In this document: positions 20,750 through 32,727 of the stretch, piece after piece
Layout of the letters: each line of letters opens with the position of its first letter
Position numbering within the stretch: the first letter of the stretch is position 1
Source: Hetaerina americana
Taxonomy: Eukaryota > Arthropoda > Insecta > Odonata > Calopterygidae
Assembly (NCBI GenBank): GCA_022747635.1
Contig: JAKTNV010000062.1
Span: 1,687,964-1,751,963 of the forward strand
Length of the DNA stretch: 64,000 nt
Direction: 5' to 3'
The notes under the pieces: generated by a model
What the model was told of the DNA's origin: nothing
The model's input: only the letters and a program-made list of their open reading frames with translations
Databases searched by the model: none
Translations under genes and position numbers: made by a program

Positions 20750-20802
<53 letters not shown>
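20750..20802. repeat. (TA)n array
   Basis: Pure TA then CACACACC. It abuts the truncated 5' end of LINE-A copy 6. Confidence 0.95.
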
Positions 20803-20807
<5 letters not shown>

Positions 20808-20999
20808 CACACACACCATATATGGAAGTCTCACGGATGTGAACAATGCTGTATATCAAGATAGCACTAGAAAGCAGAAACAAACAAAATTAAAAGAACC
20901 GAATAGTTGGTGAGCTTCTTTCCCTTTGTTTGTGTTTTGGTCACTAGTGCTAACAGCATATACATTATATCTATACATATAAATCAAAGTCGTAAATTG

Positions 21000-22760
21000 G
21001 GTTAGTTACAACATTTATAACTCGAGAACGGCTGACCCGATTTCAATTATTTTTTCCATACGACTCATTCCAGAATAACAGATTAACCATAAAAATATCG
21101 TAAATGTATCGAATCATAAAATACCGTATCGTATTGCCGATTTTAACGATATATTTCTTTTTTTGGATTAATCTCAACCCAGAATAGCAGAAAAACCATT
21201 AAACATCGAAGACGTATCGTATTGAGATATCATATCGTAAAATATCGTCGATTTTAAAGTGTTTGGGTTTTTGAATTCGCCTCAGCCCAGAATTGCAGTA
21301 TCGTTAAAGTATCGTATCGTATCGCTTCATCGTAGAAATTTCAACGTCGGAAGCAAGGTGACGTGCTTCCCGGTCGTCCGGATGTGCGTTCTACTGATGC
21401 TCTTCGCCATATTCATACAGTTCACCCAATGAATGATGAACGCTTCTATTTGCGGTTGTTTGTACTGGTGAGTGTTCGTACTGGCCAACATCGTTCGAAT
21501 CACTACGAACTGTGAATGGTGTAGTGTGCCCAACATTTCGTGCTCCATGTCAAGAGCTCAATTTGCTTGAAAACGAAGAATCGTTTGGGACACGTCAATG
21601 GCTGAAGCAACTATTTCTGCGTCTCCAATACGCACATTATTTGCTATCATCCAATCGACATGCTTCCCATCCAATCCACGTGACCTGTGGAACAAATACA
21701 AGGATAGCATGTAAGAAGACATTTTACATTGTATTCGTGTAATTTCAAGAAATCTCGATACTGAGGTAAATGAGGAGATGCATAACCAGGCTTTGCTGTT
21801 GATTGAAGACATGGGTTACCTCATGTGCGGCAGTTTATGCGTGAAGTTAGGAATGCAGCGCCAGATCGTGGAATTAACGCCGCGTTCAATGGAGAATTGG
21901 AACGTCAATATGGTCGACATGAATTAGACCAATCAGCTCAAATGGATGCACCCCTGCTGAACCCCTGACAGAAAGAAGTGTACGATACATTAATGAAGGC
22001 AATTGATGATGGACTTATTTTTCCTGGATGCCCCTGGTGGAACTGGGAGGACATTCCTCATATCATTGCTTTTGAACACTGTTCTTGCGAGATCGGACAT
22101 TATGGTAGCAGTTGCTTCTTCTGGCATAGCGGCCACATTGTTGGAAGGACGCCGTACGGCTCATTCAGCGTTAAAGTTGCAGTTACCCCTACAAAATTCT
22201 GAACTAGTGACTTGTAACATTTCCAAACAGCCCGCAATGGCCAAAATTTTAGTAGCATCTAAAATCGTCATATGGGGCGAATGCACGATGGCGCACAGAC
22301 GCGTATTGGAAGCACTTGACCGGACATTGAAAGATCTGCGCAATGAATTGAATTGGTGGCGCAATGATTTTACTGTTTGGCGATTTCGACTCAACTGCCA
22401 TTCATTCCAAGATCGACTCCTGCCGATGAGATAAATGCTTGCCTCAAATCATTAAACCTGTGGCGCCATGTGAAGAAACTTCAACTGACAACAAACATGG
22501 GAATTTAATTGCTCAACGATCTATCTGCTGAAGATTTCTCCAAGCAATCGTTGACTATCGGTAATGGCCGTGTTTCTGCCGACGAATCGAGCGGATTGAT
22601 TTCATTTCCTATAAATGTTTGCCATTTCTTTTCATCGAAAGATGAGCTCATCAACAAAATGTTCCCGAACATCATTGGTAGCTAGAAAATCACAAATGGT
22701 TGAGACAGCGGGCAATGTTGGCGGCTAAGAACAAAGATGTGGATGACTTAACGGCCAATA
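21000..22760 (+). mobile_element. Helitron remnant
   Basis: An AT-rich 5' part (21000-21300) with repeated CAGAATAACAGATTAACCAT / CAGAATAGCAGAAAAACCAT phrases precedes helicase coding debris on the plus strand. I cannot define the TC or CTRR termini or a subterminal hairpin, so the boundaries are only the limits of recognisable similarity. Confidence 0.65.
21380..22760 (+). pseudogene. Helitron Pif1-like helicase, decayed
   Basis: Fragments in order: NDERFYLRLFVLVSVRTG (from about 21430) and VVCPTFRAPCQELNLLEN (21516-), then KEVYDTLMKAIDDG (21975-). Walker A follows as FFLDAPGGTGRTFLISLLL (about 22015-22070), where the lysine of GKT has become arginine. Then come AVASSGIAATLLEGRRTAHS and VIWGECTMAHRRVLEALDR, a Walker B in which the usual DE is GE. 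Further on are DEINACLKS, then SADESSGLISFPINVCHF (about 22575-22630) with SSKDELINKMFPNI. The family unwinds DNA for rolling-circle transposition. Frameshifts, stops and both ATPase substitutions mean the product would be inactive. Confidence 0.85.
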
Positions 22761-23160
22761 AACATTTCGCTTAGCCTAATTACTGTGTTTACGTGTGCCA
22801 AATGTGTCGGTACATGACATGGGCGTAATTTACTCGAATTATAGTAGATGGAATGAATTAAAGATTATTTAAGTATTTTCATGGTGCTATATGATATAAT
22901 AAAACCCAGGACTGACGATGGAAAAATGCGGTGGTAATTAGCAGGCATTTTCTTATAACATTAACCTGTAATATAAATAAAGTCCATGAAGATATGTTTT
23001 CATATTTTTTGAACTCTTCAAAGTAAAAACCTGTATCGGTATTTAATATATCTCCTTGTGTATATTATTTTTCACTGATATCGCATTGAATACGCTATTT
23101 GACACTACTGCTTTATGATAGGCACGGAAACTATTTTAACATAAATATATTTGTACGATA
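22761..23160. other. AT-rich sequence after the Helitron
   Basis: No gene recognised. It may include the Helitron 3' end. Confidence 0.4.
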
Positions 23161-23179
23161 TTTCCTGAAGAAGCACTTT

Positions 23180-23362
23180 GGAAATGGAAACAAACGGTAA
23201 CTTTGTGATTCCATTGAAAATTTATCACGTTTCGACTCGGGTTTCGACGTTTAACGTTATCAGCAGGTGACCTGAAGACGAGCTGAACTGCGAAACCAAG
23301 GCCGTATCGTAAGTCTCTGTGGAATCACAAAGTTACTATTTTTCATTTCCAATATGAATCGA
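23180..23362. repeat. inverted repeat, probable Penelope-type end pair
   Basis: GGTAACTTTGTGATTCCA (23196-23213) pairs with TGGAATCACAAAGTTAC (23330-23346), and outer GGAAATGGAAA pairs with TTTTTCATTTCC. Between the arms, the plus strand has CCTGAAGACGAGCTGAACTG then CGAAACC. The minus strand has CTGATAACGTTAAACGTCG then AAACCC. Both strands thus show the CTGA-hairpin-CGAAAC layout of the PLE ends. No coding remains. Confidence 0.6.
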
Positions 23363-25260
23363 TTCCATATACGTAGTTACGCCGGAAACCATAAATTAAA
23401 GAAGTACTTGTTAACTGGTAATTAAATAAAAGAGGAAATAATTAACCAAAATACAATCGTCATCGTATATTATTATTATTCTTATTAATTCAGAACCCCC
23501 GAGTGCAGATTAGCGTTTATTTTGTATGTGTTTACATTTGGCTGATTTTAAGTTTTTCCTTGTGAACTATCCTTGTGTTCTGTGCAGCAAGAAAAGAACA
23601 AGGAAGATTGATATATTACGAGGTGCTACTCCGGGAATTGATCGAAACTTGTAATCTGTAAACAGTGACGTGGAGAGTCGTCCGTTATTTGCGTTGCTGT
23701 CCGAAGTAGCCGATGGGAAGAGAAATCTGAGGACAGGTATGTGTGGCCATTTTCGAAATCTTGAATTTTACACAATTTAGGTAATTTGCGGACCTGGTCT
23801 GGAAAAGATAGGCGCAGAAAAACCAGCGTAGTATTTTCGTGCCCTATTCGATTTTTCGATCCGTATTTTCAAAAAGTACGTATCTCGAGAAAGTATCAAT
23901 TTATTTACCGTTCTTTCACTTTCGAACTGAGTCATTTCGTGCTTCAACTAACGGGGACTCTTGAGCAAGAGAACATTTTTTCCCAGAATATCGACTCCGG
24001 AAACAACTCCGACACAATCTAGGTTTCCTCGTAGGTCTCCGTAGGTTGAAGAAGGAGGAGTATTTCGATGGTGGCCAAAGCCGCGTGTGCGTCGGGGGTG
24101 TGGGGGGAAAATGGGGGGGGGGGGTGAAGGGGGGGGGGGGAAGAGCTTCGTTCTATTTTCCGGGAAAGACCTCTCGACGGTGGAAGAATATCGCTTTCGT
24201 CAACGCCAAGAATCCAGCCGGACCTTGGAGTGATTCCTCCGCCCATGGTGTCCTCGCCTCTTCCTCTACTTGTCCTCGATTTGGGTCATCTTGTGTATTC
24301 GAATGCGGCGGGGAGGAGGAATCCCCACGACCGGGGGGAGACCCCCCCCCTAATTCCAACCCCCCCCCCCCAAAATCATCCCACTCCCGCCTGGTGCCCT
24401 AAACACCGTCGCTATGTCAATGGCCTCTGCGGTTCTTAAAAAAACAAAAGAACGTGGTTGTGCTCGCAAGTCAGAGTGATCGCCGACGTTCGGAAACTTT
24501 CACCGAACAATCTCTAAATATGACTTTATCCATGTTATGTCTCCGCTTAGTTTTCCTATAGTTTCTACCCGTACAAATGCAAGTGTGAAATACTTTTGTG
24601 TTCAACGCGGGCTCTAATTACTGGTAGTGTTACTTCGGATATTGTTCCAAACGTGGTGAAGAAATACCTCATCTTTTGAAAACCTATATTTAACAAATTA
24701 TTGCTATATTTTAGTTTTTTGTGCTAAAAATATATGCGCCTTACCAAATTTCCTTGGGAGGAGTAATTGTTAAAACATCAGCAATATTTTCCAGTTTCAC
24801 ATCGCGTGAAAGGGTGAAACGGCGCCTGGACTCAAATACGTTTGGCAACTGTTGAAAATGTTTCTCAAGTCGAAGTAAAAGAGATTTGCTGATTATTATA
24901 GACTGAAGAACCATTTCATATGCTTTGTAAATTATAAAAGTAAAAACTCCGGACATACGAGACATCGTATAATGATGAATTACAATTAAGGCTTTATTTT
25001 TACAAACGATGAATATTGACACCTTCAAAAGCGTTAAAAGCTGCCATAGCGACGGCGATTCAATTGCGAAAAATATGGACCCTGCCAAATTGATTCTAAA
25101 TTATCGCTCGGAGATAATAAATAAATCAATGCCGTTAATAATTAATGCTTTAAGCTCACTAGTGTAAATTTTAGTGATTCCAATTCAGTTTTAATTTGAT
25201 GAGCGCGAAGTCAGTTATGAGAGAGGTAGGCGAGCCTCCTTAAGCGTCTGCTGTGATGAC
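23363..25260. other. stretch with poly-G/poly-C patches, no recognised gene
   Basis: G-runs at 24107-24140 and C-runs at 24340-24372 flank a GC-rich segment (24140-24330). On the minus strand this reads SPPHSNTQDDPNRGQVEEEA in one frame. There is no family match and no secure splice sites. Poly-G runs are hard to sequence, so frames crossing them are unreliable. Confidence 0.4.
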
Positions 25261-25286
25261 GTATGTGTGTGTGTGTGTGTGTGTGG
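25261..25286. repeat. (GT)n microsatellite
   Basis: Twelve or so GT units at the edge of a CpG-rich region (25290-25770) that contains open frames on both strands with no family match. Confidence 0.85.
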
Positions 25287-25888
25287 GCGATCGGAGGATT
25301 AGCTGTGGGAATTCGGAGGACGAAAAATAAAAAAGAAACAGCAAGAGCTTCCCGACCGTCGTTCCTTCGACGGGGTATCCCCATCCCCTTGTATGTTTTC
25401 TGTTCGGACGAGCTCAATTTGCCCTTTAGACCTCTCGCGAAGCTATGGGCTCGCGCGTTGGAGACTGTCGCACTTCCCGGGCTGATCAAACGGAAGCCTT
25501 TATCGACGCTTCTCTCGTCCCTCTCCCCTCAACTCCGCTCGCATCGGCGGGGATTCGACTTGCGTGCGTCGCTTCCATTCGGACTGAATCATGCGAAGCC
25601 TTAAAAATCGGTCTATTTTGTCGCTGGGGAAACGAGCAATGCAAATGCCCACGGGACTTCTTCGGCGGCGGATTCGCAGCGCTGCTGTCCCTCCGGCGGC
25701 TCCGATGAGAGATCCGATTGCAAGAAGTTTCGGGTCTTGTTCCGAAAGTGCTGTCTTTCTTTTTTTCTCTCAATGTTTTAGAACCCGAGCAAGCAATTTA
25801 AGCTCAACTACAGAGGTAAATAAAAAAGTGAAGAGTTGTCCAGCAGCTCGAATGAGTCTCCTTTCCGGCACATCGTCGTCGTCACAGG

Positions 25889-26180
25889 CTCCGTACAATA
25901 AGTATCGGGACTGGTTCCAAAAATCAAATTTTATTGCACTTATCATTACAATTACTTAATAATCTTCAAAATACATTCCTCCTGCTTCGATACACCTGTA
26001 GTTCGGCGCGTCTGCCACTCGTCCAAAGCCCGCTGGCAGTCGGTGTCCGGAATACTGTTGAGAGCCTTGGTCGTCGCCGCTTGAACCACCTCGATGGAGT
26101 CGAGCCGATATCCTTTGAGCTCCTTTTGAGCTATCCTTTGAGTTAATAACGTGGTCGAGATAATCTTCATTTTCTACTTT
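25889..26180 (-). mobile_element. MAR-B mariner, 3' end with transposase C-terminus
   Basis: Minus strand, about 73 codons: ELKGYRLDSIEVVQAATTK, then IPDTDCQRALDEWQ, then a final KQEECILKIIK and stop. The pattern (K-G-x-R-[FL]-D-[ST]-x-E, then IP, then a W-containing block and a glutamate-containing end) is the C-terminus of mariner transposases of the SETMAR type. A candidate terminal repeat CGGGACTGGTTCCAAAAATC / ACAATAAGTATCGGGAC lies at 25889-25930. The catalytic domain is missing and the flanking sequence has no matching other end. It is a 5'-deleted dead copy. Confidence 0.75.
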
Positions 26181-26204
26181 GCCTCTAAAACAGTAGGATA
26201 CCAA

Positions 26205-27399
26205 TCATAGGAAATGCAAGCATGTAAAGAATATTATTTCACATCAAAATTTAAAGTTAAGATTACTCCTTTTAGCATCAGATAAAAAAAGCCTCGTTCA
26301 TTGAAATCCTTGTCCTTCTATTTGAGCTTCCTTTGTAGCTGGAGGGCTCACTAGTTCATCGCACTTTTTTGCCACTCATATTGCGTTTTTTTACCACAAA
26401 TGAACACTGAATGTGTGAGCAGCCGTCTAGCCGGAGAAGTGCTTTCCTCTGGGTCCGTGGACCCAATCAGTTTAGAGCTGACTGACCATTATCTAATGAT
26501 ATCCAATTATACTTTTTAACATTATAACAGATTCCCAACAGAACTGGGATAAATCGAATTGAAATACCATTGTCCAAATTCCAGATGTCACAATAACTGA
26601 CGAAGGGTAATGGGTGGGAAATCAAGAATGTTAGGGAGGCAATGCGGAAGAGCGATTATCAAATTACGGAATTGATAGCCAAATTATTTCCCTTGCAGCG
26701 CTTGGGAGTGAACTTTGCAAAACGCTGTTATGATAAACTTGTTAGCGGTTCTAGATTATAAAAGAAGCTAGGTCGGGAATCAGGTCAAAGGTTTCAGATT
26801 AAATCTCTTGCATAAATTGGAAGGAGGTTAATTTAACGTTACTGTTGAAAATGCATAATTAGCCCCATCGTACTGCGGTCGGAGAGATCATGTCAATATA
26901 ATTAGTGAGGTTATAAACGTAGAAATGATATAGCTGAAATTCTAATTATCCCACGAACGAAAGGCGACCGTAATATGGCGGGAAATATTATTTTTCTTAT
27001 TTCGTTATGATAAGCCTCGTGTGTGTTGTCATTAAACCCATCTAATATTTATTTTATTGGCCTTCTTGTTACTGACAGCTCCCCTCTTGTATATATAAAT
27101 AAGTGTATATTACTTAAATACCGTGATTTATGCATCTGCAGTTCGCCATTAATTGAATTATTTTACATATTTATTGCAGCTGTCTTAATTTTTGATGTGG
27201 CTTGCCTGGTCTTGAATCATCCCCCGCCATGCACCGTAGCGGTAGATCAATTATGTTCCACCTAAGAGATGCAGGGGCGTTGATGGCATACCACTGGATG
27301 AAAAGGTTGCTTATGAGCAAAGCAGAGGTGGGCGCGCGGGGGGTGATTGGCGAAAAGTGAGACTAAGAGCCTGTTTTGTGCGAGTGGCCGAAGTATGGG
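26205..27399. other. gene-free AT-rich stretch
   Basis: Nothing recognised. Short open frames only. Confidence 0.55.
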
Positions 27400-27660
27400 A
27401 CTTTGGGTTGGGCTATTAGGAAAAGAATTGAGACATTCGGAATGTGGGCATGGAAATTAATGAAAGGGCGGATAGAGTGGTGAAGGGAAGGAGTTTTCGC
27501 AGGGTGAGGGGAAAGATTATAAAGATGCTGCTGATTGGGAGAAAGGAAAGAATTGGTTTGGGCGCTTGATGAGACGCGAAAGAAAGTGTTGGACGCGGTA
27601 AAGCGAGTCGGTGAAGCTTGGAAGATAAGAGTGCGAAGGAAGGAAGTCAAAGCCAAGGAC
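27400..27660 (+). mobile_element. LINE-A copy 7 or close relative, old
   Basis: In shifted frames the plus strand gives RKRIETFGMWAWKLMKG (compare RRLEAFEMWVWRRMEK), then ERKELVWALDETRKK with VLDAVKRVG. These have the order and spacing of the LINE-A C-terminal block but are much diverged. It may be a sister family. Confidence 0.55.
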
Positions 27661-28355
27661 GGTGGAGCTATTCATAGCGACGGTGAATGAATTTACTGCG
27701 AAATCCATGGCAAGAACAAGAAATGTTTGAATGTGGCGGAATGGTTTCCCTAATCTCATATTTTCACTCGCATTCGCGTGTTGTTATATTTATAATCTTG
27801 GTGTCGCATTTCGATCCTATAACGTTCCTTATTTTTTTCAGTCAATAATGAAGTCGACCCTTTCTCCTCAGATAAAAGTTTTAAATTATAAATCCAACGA
27901 ACTCTATATCTGTTCATGTCACATATCAGGTGCAGATTTTCCGTAGTGGGCACGAGCAGAGAAACAGGAAATGAGGATGTTTGGAAACAACATCGATATC
28001 TTTAACAAAAAGAATCCTTAAACATTTTCTAGTGTTTAAGTTCTGCGGTTAGTATCAGTTGCTTGGAAGATAATATGTTTAAATACCATGTATAATTATA
28101 AGTGTATGGTATTTAAATGTCGACTACTTACATTTATGGATGATGTCGTGGCTGGCGTTTGAATATATTTTTTTAATAAATCGGCTTCTCAGTAAGATGC
28201 AATAGTAAATAAGAGCTAGTGACACTAAACATTTGTTGTAGTTAAATAATAAATGGCGAATAACAACAAATACACAACATTACAAGCGAATAGAATTTTT
28301 AGTGCTCATAATTACTTTGATTGCCACAACCTACTTCACATACTCGTAGATCCCA
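27661..28355. other. gene-free stretch
   Basis: No gene or element recognised. Confidence 0.55.
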
Positions 28356-28427
28356 CCTTGTGTGGTATGATATTGTATATTATGTATATATATATATATA
28401 TACATAATATACAATATCATACCACAC

Positions 28428-28431
<4 letters not shown>
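28356..28431. repeat. perfect 76-base palindrome with TA core
   Basis: CCTTGTGTGGTATGATATTG pairs exactly with CAATATCATACCACACAAGG, and the centre is a TA run (28381-28403). It is directly followed by another TA array (28432-28480). I see no PLE motif in it, so it may have arisen by template switching in the TA core. Confidence 0.9.

Positions 28432-28480
<49 letters not shown>
28432..28480. repeat. (TA)n array
   Basis: Pure TA beside the palindrome. Confidence 0.95.
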
Positions 28481-28481
<1 letters not shown>

Positions 28482-30592
28482 TCACGGCTATCTCTCACAA
28501 TTGAGAAATGAACCCAGCTCGTAATAAACCGTGAATATCCTTCCACTCGCTTCCAGGACGTTTTATCTTCCTGGACTGCAATCCAAATCGAACAAGAGAT
28601 TTTCTGCGTCATTCTCGGTTAAAAATAATGGATAAACAGTTGAGCAATAAGAAGTGCGACTATGATTTGAGCAAACAATTTTATGACGCCAATATGGGGA
28701 ACTAAATTATGGATATGTCAAAATGCCCACGCTTATCTCTGAAAAAATCGAAATATATATTTCAAAACGGTTAAAATAAGTCTAATATTTGTTATGAAGT
28801 ATATTTATTCATCTTGAATGGCATATAGTAAACCAAAAGTATTAATAAACGGTGTGGTGTTCTTATGTCTCATTTGTTTTCATGTGTGAATTACCTACAT
28901 AAAGTTAAAAATAATAAAATTTTCCACTCATCTCTCATACTCGTTGAGACTGGCCATTGATATTTTCCCGCGGAAAAGGGAGCAACACAAACCGCCGCAG
29001 AACTCAATCGCCGAAAGTTTCCGATTGCGTATGTAACCTCTGCCAACGGTGGCCGGACCGTTTTCTGTTCAAATCAAGGCATTTTGTGCTGGCGGCGTCG
29101 GGGTGTGAACGTCGAAGCCCTATCCTCTTCTCCCAACTATCCCTCCCAAGCATACCCATGGCAACGGATAAACAAATAAAGCCGAGCAACTCAATTATGA
29201 CAAAGCGCAAAAATTAGCTCATCCACAAAAAATAACTAGCAAACAAATAAGACTATTACTTTTAAGGGTAGCTAACTGCAGCAATTACAAATTTGATAGC
29301 TATTTCAAAAGTTCAACGTCAACTCCATGTGAAAATCGAAGAGACAAATACGCCATCTCCCCCTGAACAACTACGGCAAATGATGCCAGATGAAATAATA
29401 ATCCGTTTTAGCCGATTTCCCGAAGTACAGGTTACTTAAAACTCAATATTATAAAGTGGTACTGGCGAAAAGTTTCCTCTTTTCTGAGAATAAACATATT
29501 AACGTATAGACCATCATTATCGTGCTACAAAATCTTTAAGTACTGAGTTTAACTAATGATATTTAATTTTAAAAAGTGACTCTTCCTTCGTTTCTAGCAG
29601 TGTCTCAGTGGCAAGTTTTTATGGCCACCGAGTAAACATTCGCTTTACACATTTAAGTGACTAATGGGATGAACGCGGGATAAAATTTTTCATTGCATGA
29701 AATGCGTTAACTCGTGGAGAGAACCGTGACCTTATGGAGTGATTCGAGTCGGATGCGTGCAGAAAACACGAGCCGAATCGAGAAAGGGTTGGATGATAAT
29801 TGGAAATGCGTCCGGCGGCTCAAGCGGCGGACATTGGCGACAAAATAGAGCCCACGTAGCCGATGACAAATGGCCGTCGGTCCGCGCATACAAATGATTC
29901 CAATTCAATGCCAATAATAATGAAAAAAGGAACGAGAGTCGGACACATCGCCATCCCATTCAATCACATGTTTTCCTCCGCTCAATTTTTTTGTCATTTT
30001 CGCGCAAACGTCGACAAAGAGGTGTGTATAGCGATTCCAATGGCTTCCTGCGAATGCCACAGAGACGCATTTTCCACTTATATGGCGGCGCTAAATACGA
30101 GTATTTCGAGTGATTGTTAATTTAGCAATTATAAACTCTTTTAAAATGTTTCATAAGTTCAAAAAAATGCTTAGTTACTGAGTTATGGCTAAGCAAATTA
30201 TCGAATCAACAACTTTCTTTAATTACTGGAAAAATCTTTATTTCTTCCCTTTAACATCAAGATTAAATGCCACCCCATCCTGGATATTACTCAAATCTTT
30301 CGAGATACCACTGGGAAATCTCCCAAAATTTCTTCGATCAAAAATGTTTTTCCACATACTTCTTTTGATTTTGGAGAGCTACGAAAATGCACTCCCTAAA
30401 AACTTGGCATAAAATTACATCATGGTAATACCAATTCCAATGATGTTGCTCTAACTTGAATGGTACACCAGAAAAGATATTTCCAGCCGATGGAGATGTC
30501 CACCCACTACTTCTGGTCGGGACTACCACACACACTAGTGGACATTTTAATGAACTTAAGATTTGTCTGTATTTATCACATATTTAATTAAA
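28481..30592. other. gene-free stretch
   Basis: No element recognised. 29700-30110 is richer in CpG with short open frames on both strands but no family match. Confidence 0.5.
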
Positions 30593-30783
30593 CTCAAGGA
30601 AGAAGATCCTAAGGCCAATAAAAATAATTACGAAGAACTCCTATACCGGTATTTCGGTCACCAGGTGACCATCAACGGGGAGAAAATCAAATAGGGCACT
30701 TGAACTTGGAGGAAGAATGTGCACCAGGCCCTGTCCAAAGTCAAGTGGGTGTTCAGGTCGGGGGGTGGGGTATATATACCTGG
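30593..30783. repeat. PLE-B left inverted repeat
   Basis: Contains CTATACCGGTATTTCGGTCA and CCAGGTGACCATCAACGGGG. On the minus strand this reads GTTGATGGTCACCTGGTGAC followed by CGAAATACCGG, the same layout as other PLE ends. The gene's stop codon (30753-30755) lies inside this repeat. Confidence 0.9.
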
Positions 30784-32580
30784 GGGGGCAAGGGGGGAGG
30801 GGTTAAGTGATGGTCCGTAGGTGGGGGGGAGTTTGTTGAGGTCACGTGGGAAGGAGTGGGGGAAGAGTGGTGGCTATTAGGAGGGGGCTGCCTGTTTCTG
30901 AAATGACTAACAAAGTTAAAAAGTGAACTGTTGATGATGCCTGGTTCATTGTTCATAAGTTTATCCTTGTTTAAGTGAATGTGTAAACTCTCACAGGCAT
31001 CGAGTTTACACTGTTGTATCGGTTTTAATAATGTTAAGTCGTTTGGAGTGATGGAGTGTTCAGTTTTAAAAATGTGTTTGGCGACCGCTGATCTATCGAA
31101 ACGTCCGTTCTTAAAGTGTTCCTTGAATCTGATTTTGGGATTACGTTTCGTCTGTCTAATGCAGGAGAGTTGGCAGTGTGAGCAAGTAATTTCGTAAATA
31201 CCCGATTTGTCTAACCCGGTTTGTTATGTCTTTCGGGTTCCCTAAACACGTGAGAAGAGTGCTACGGTTAGAGTAAGTGACCTTGGTGCCAATTTGTTTA
31301 TGACCATTTGAATGAACCTTATCAAGGCCTCCGGTTAATGTGGGGTAGAAAGGTAATGCGATAAATTTATTATTGTTGTCTTTCCGTTGTGGTAGAAGTG
31401 TAGTATGTTTATTGGCAAGTTTTCTTTTTTTGTTTCTAACTAATTTGTCTATAATTTGGGGTGTGTATCCGTTGTTAATGGCTATTTGTTTGATGTTTTC
31501 CAACTCTTTGAAATAGCGTTGTTTGTTGAGTGGTGTCGTCAGTAGTCTGTGTATGAGAAAATTAAAAGCTGCCATTTTTGGGTAAAGGGGTGGTGTGAAT
31601 CTGCTTTGATGTAGTTGTCGGTGTGGGTCTGTTTTCTAAAAATGTCAAACTCTAAGGCCTCTAGGTTTCTAATTACTAGTATGTCCAAGAAAGGCAGTGA
31701 GTTATGTTGTTCGACTTCAAAGGTGAATTTTATGAAATCGTGTTTTTTACTCAGCCGGTCCAAAAAGTCATTTATGTCACACTTGCTGGTCTCAAAAATG
31801 GCAAAAATGTCGTCTACGTATCTAAGCCAAGTGTTAGGAAAATAGTCAAACGTGTGTCTACAGTCTTTTTCAAAGTAATGTAGGAAGATGTTAGCGACAA
31901 AGCAGGAAAGGGGATTTCCCATAGCTGTGCCTTGCGTTTGTTTGTAAAATTTTTGGTTGAATTGAAAGTATTTTATGTCCATGCAAGTTTTAGTAAGAGT
32001 AACGTATTCTTTAATTTCAATAAAGGTGTTATGTCTTTTGCGTGTAGCCAATCTGCGTGCAATGTTTTCAAGGGCAATATCAATGGGTACACTCGGGAAG
32101 AGTTGTTCCACGTCAAAAGAGACAAGAATCTCATGGGGCTGGATGCGTAGGTGTTTTATGGGGTCGATGAAATTTTTGCTGTTCTTGACCCCGAAGGTTT
32201 CTTCGGACCCTAATTGTTTGTACTGTTTGGTGAGCCATTTAGCCAATTTGTAGATGGGGGAATTCAAAGCTGAAATGATAGGTCTCATTTTCTTATCGGC
32301 TTTTTGTATTTTGGGCAAAGTGTAGAGTTTAGGCACCATAGGGTTTTCCGTTTTTAAGGTGAAACGCGATTTTTTGTCTATGATTGTAGTACAGTGATTG
32401 AGTGCGGTTTTAGTGTCCGTAATCATTTTTTATTGAGTGGGTTCTTGTGTATTTTAATGTATGGGCCTTCTGCGATTGTGTTTTCGGTGCATTCAATGTA
32501 ATCGGCTTTGTCGAGTATAACTGTGCTGTTACCTTTGTCGGCCTTAATGTAATAACAGTCTGTATACGTTGTATATGTTG
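30753..32580 (-). pseudogene. PLE-B reverse transcriptase / GIY-YIG endonuclease, three frameshifts
   Basis: Minus strand in order: N-terminal IKADKGNSTVILDKADY (about 32560-32510), LYTLPKIQKADKKMRPI, motif A SFDVEQLFPSVP, motif B GTAMGNPLSCFVANIFL, catalytic motif C RYVDDIFAIF (about 31815-31785), and SLPFLDILVIRN. After a linker with Lys-rich blocks comes the nuclease: GIYEITCSHCQLSCIRQTKR (about 31203-31145), then RFKEHFKNGRFDRSAVAKH. The usual YIG is CIR, so the nuclease site is altered. The frame breaks near 32428 (A-run), 31565 and 31215. The family primes reverse transcription at nuclease-cut DNA. This copy is dead but only mildly decayed. Confidence 0.9.
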
Positions 32581-32587
32581 GACCGGC

Positions 32588-32727
32588 TGAACAAAAAACA
32601 CGATTCCATAAAATTCACCTTTGAAGTCGAACAGCATAACTCACTGCCTTTCTTGGACATACTAGAAACCTAGAGGGCTTAGAGTTTGACATTTTTAGAA
32701 AACAGACCCACACCAGAAGCATTTTTA
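32588..32727 (+). mobile_element. inverted fragment of the PLE-B gene
   Basis: The plus strand encodes HDSIKFTFEVEQHNSLPFLD and LEFDIFRKQTHTR, the same protein segment that the minus-strand gene has at about 31745-31615. It lies head-on to the gene start and runs straight into the right inverted repeat, so the right repeat is preceded by sense-strand gene sequence just as a normal 3' end would be. Confidence 0.85.

Noticed and set aside
27363..27656. 97-codon minus-strand protein
   Set aside because: It is the antisense shadow of an old LINE-A fragment on the plus strand.
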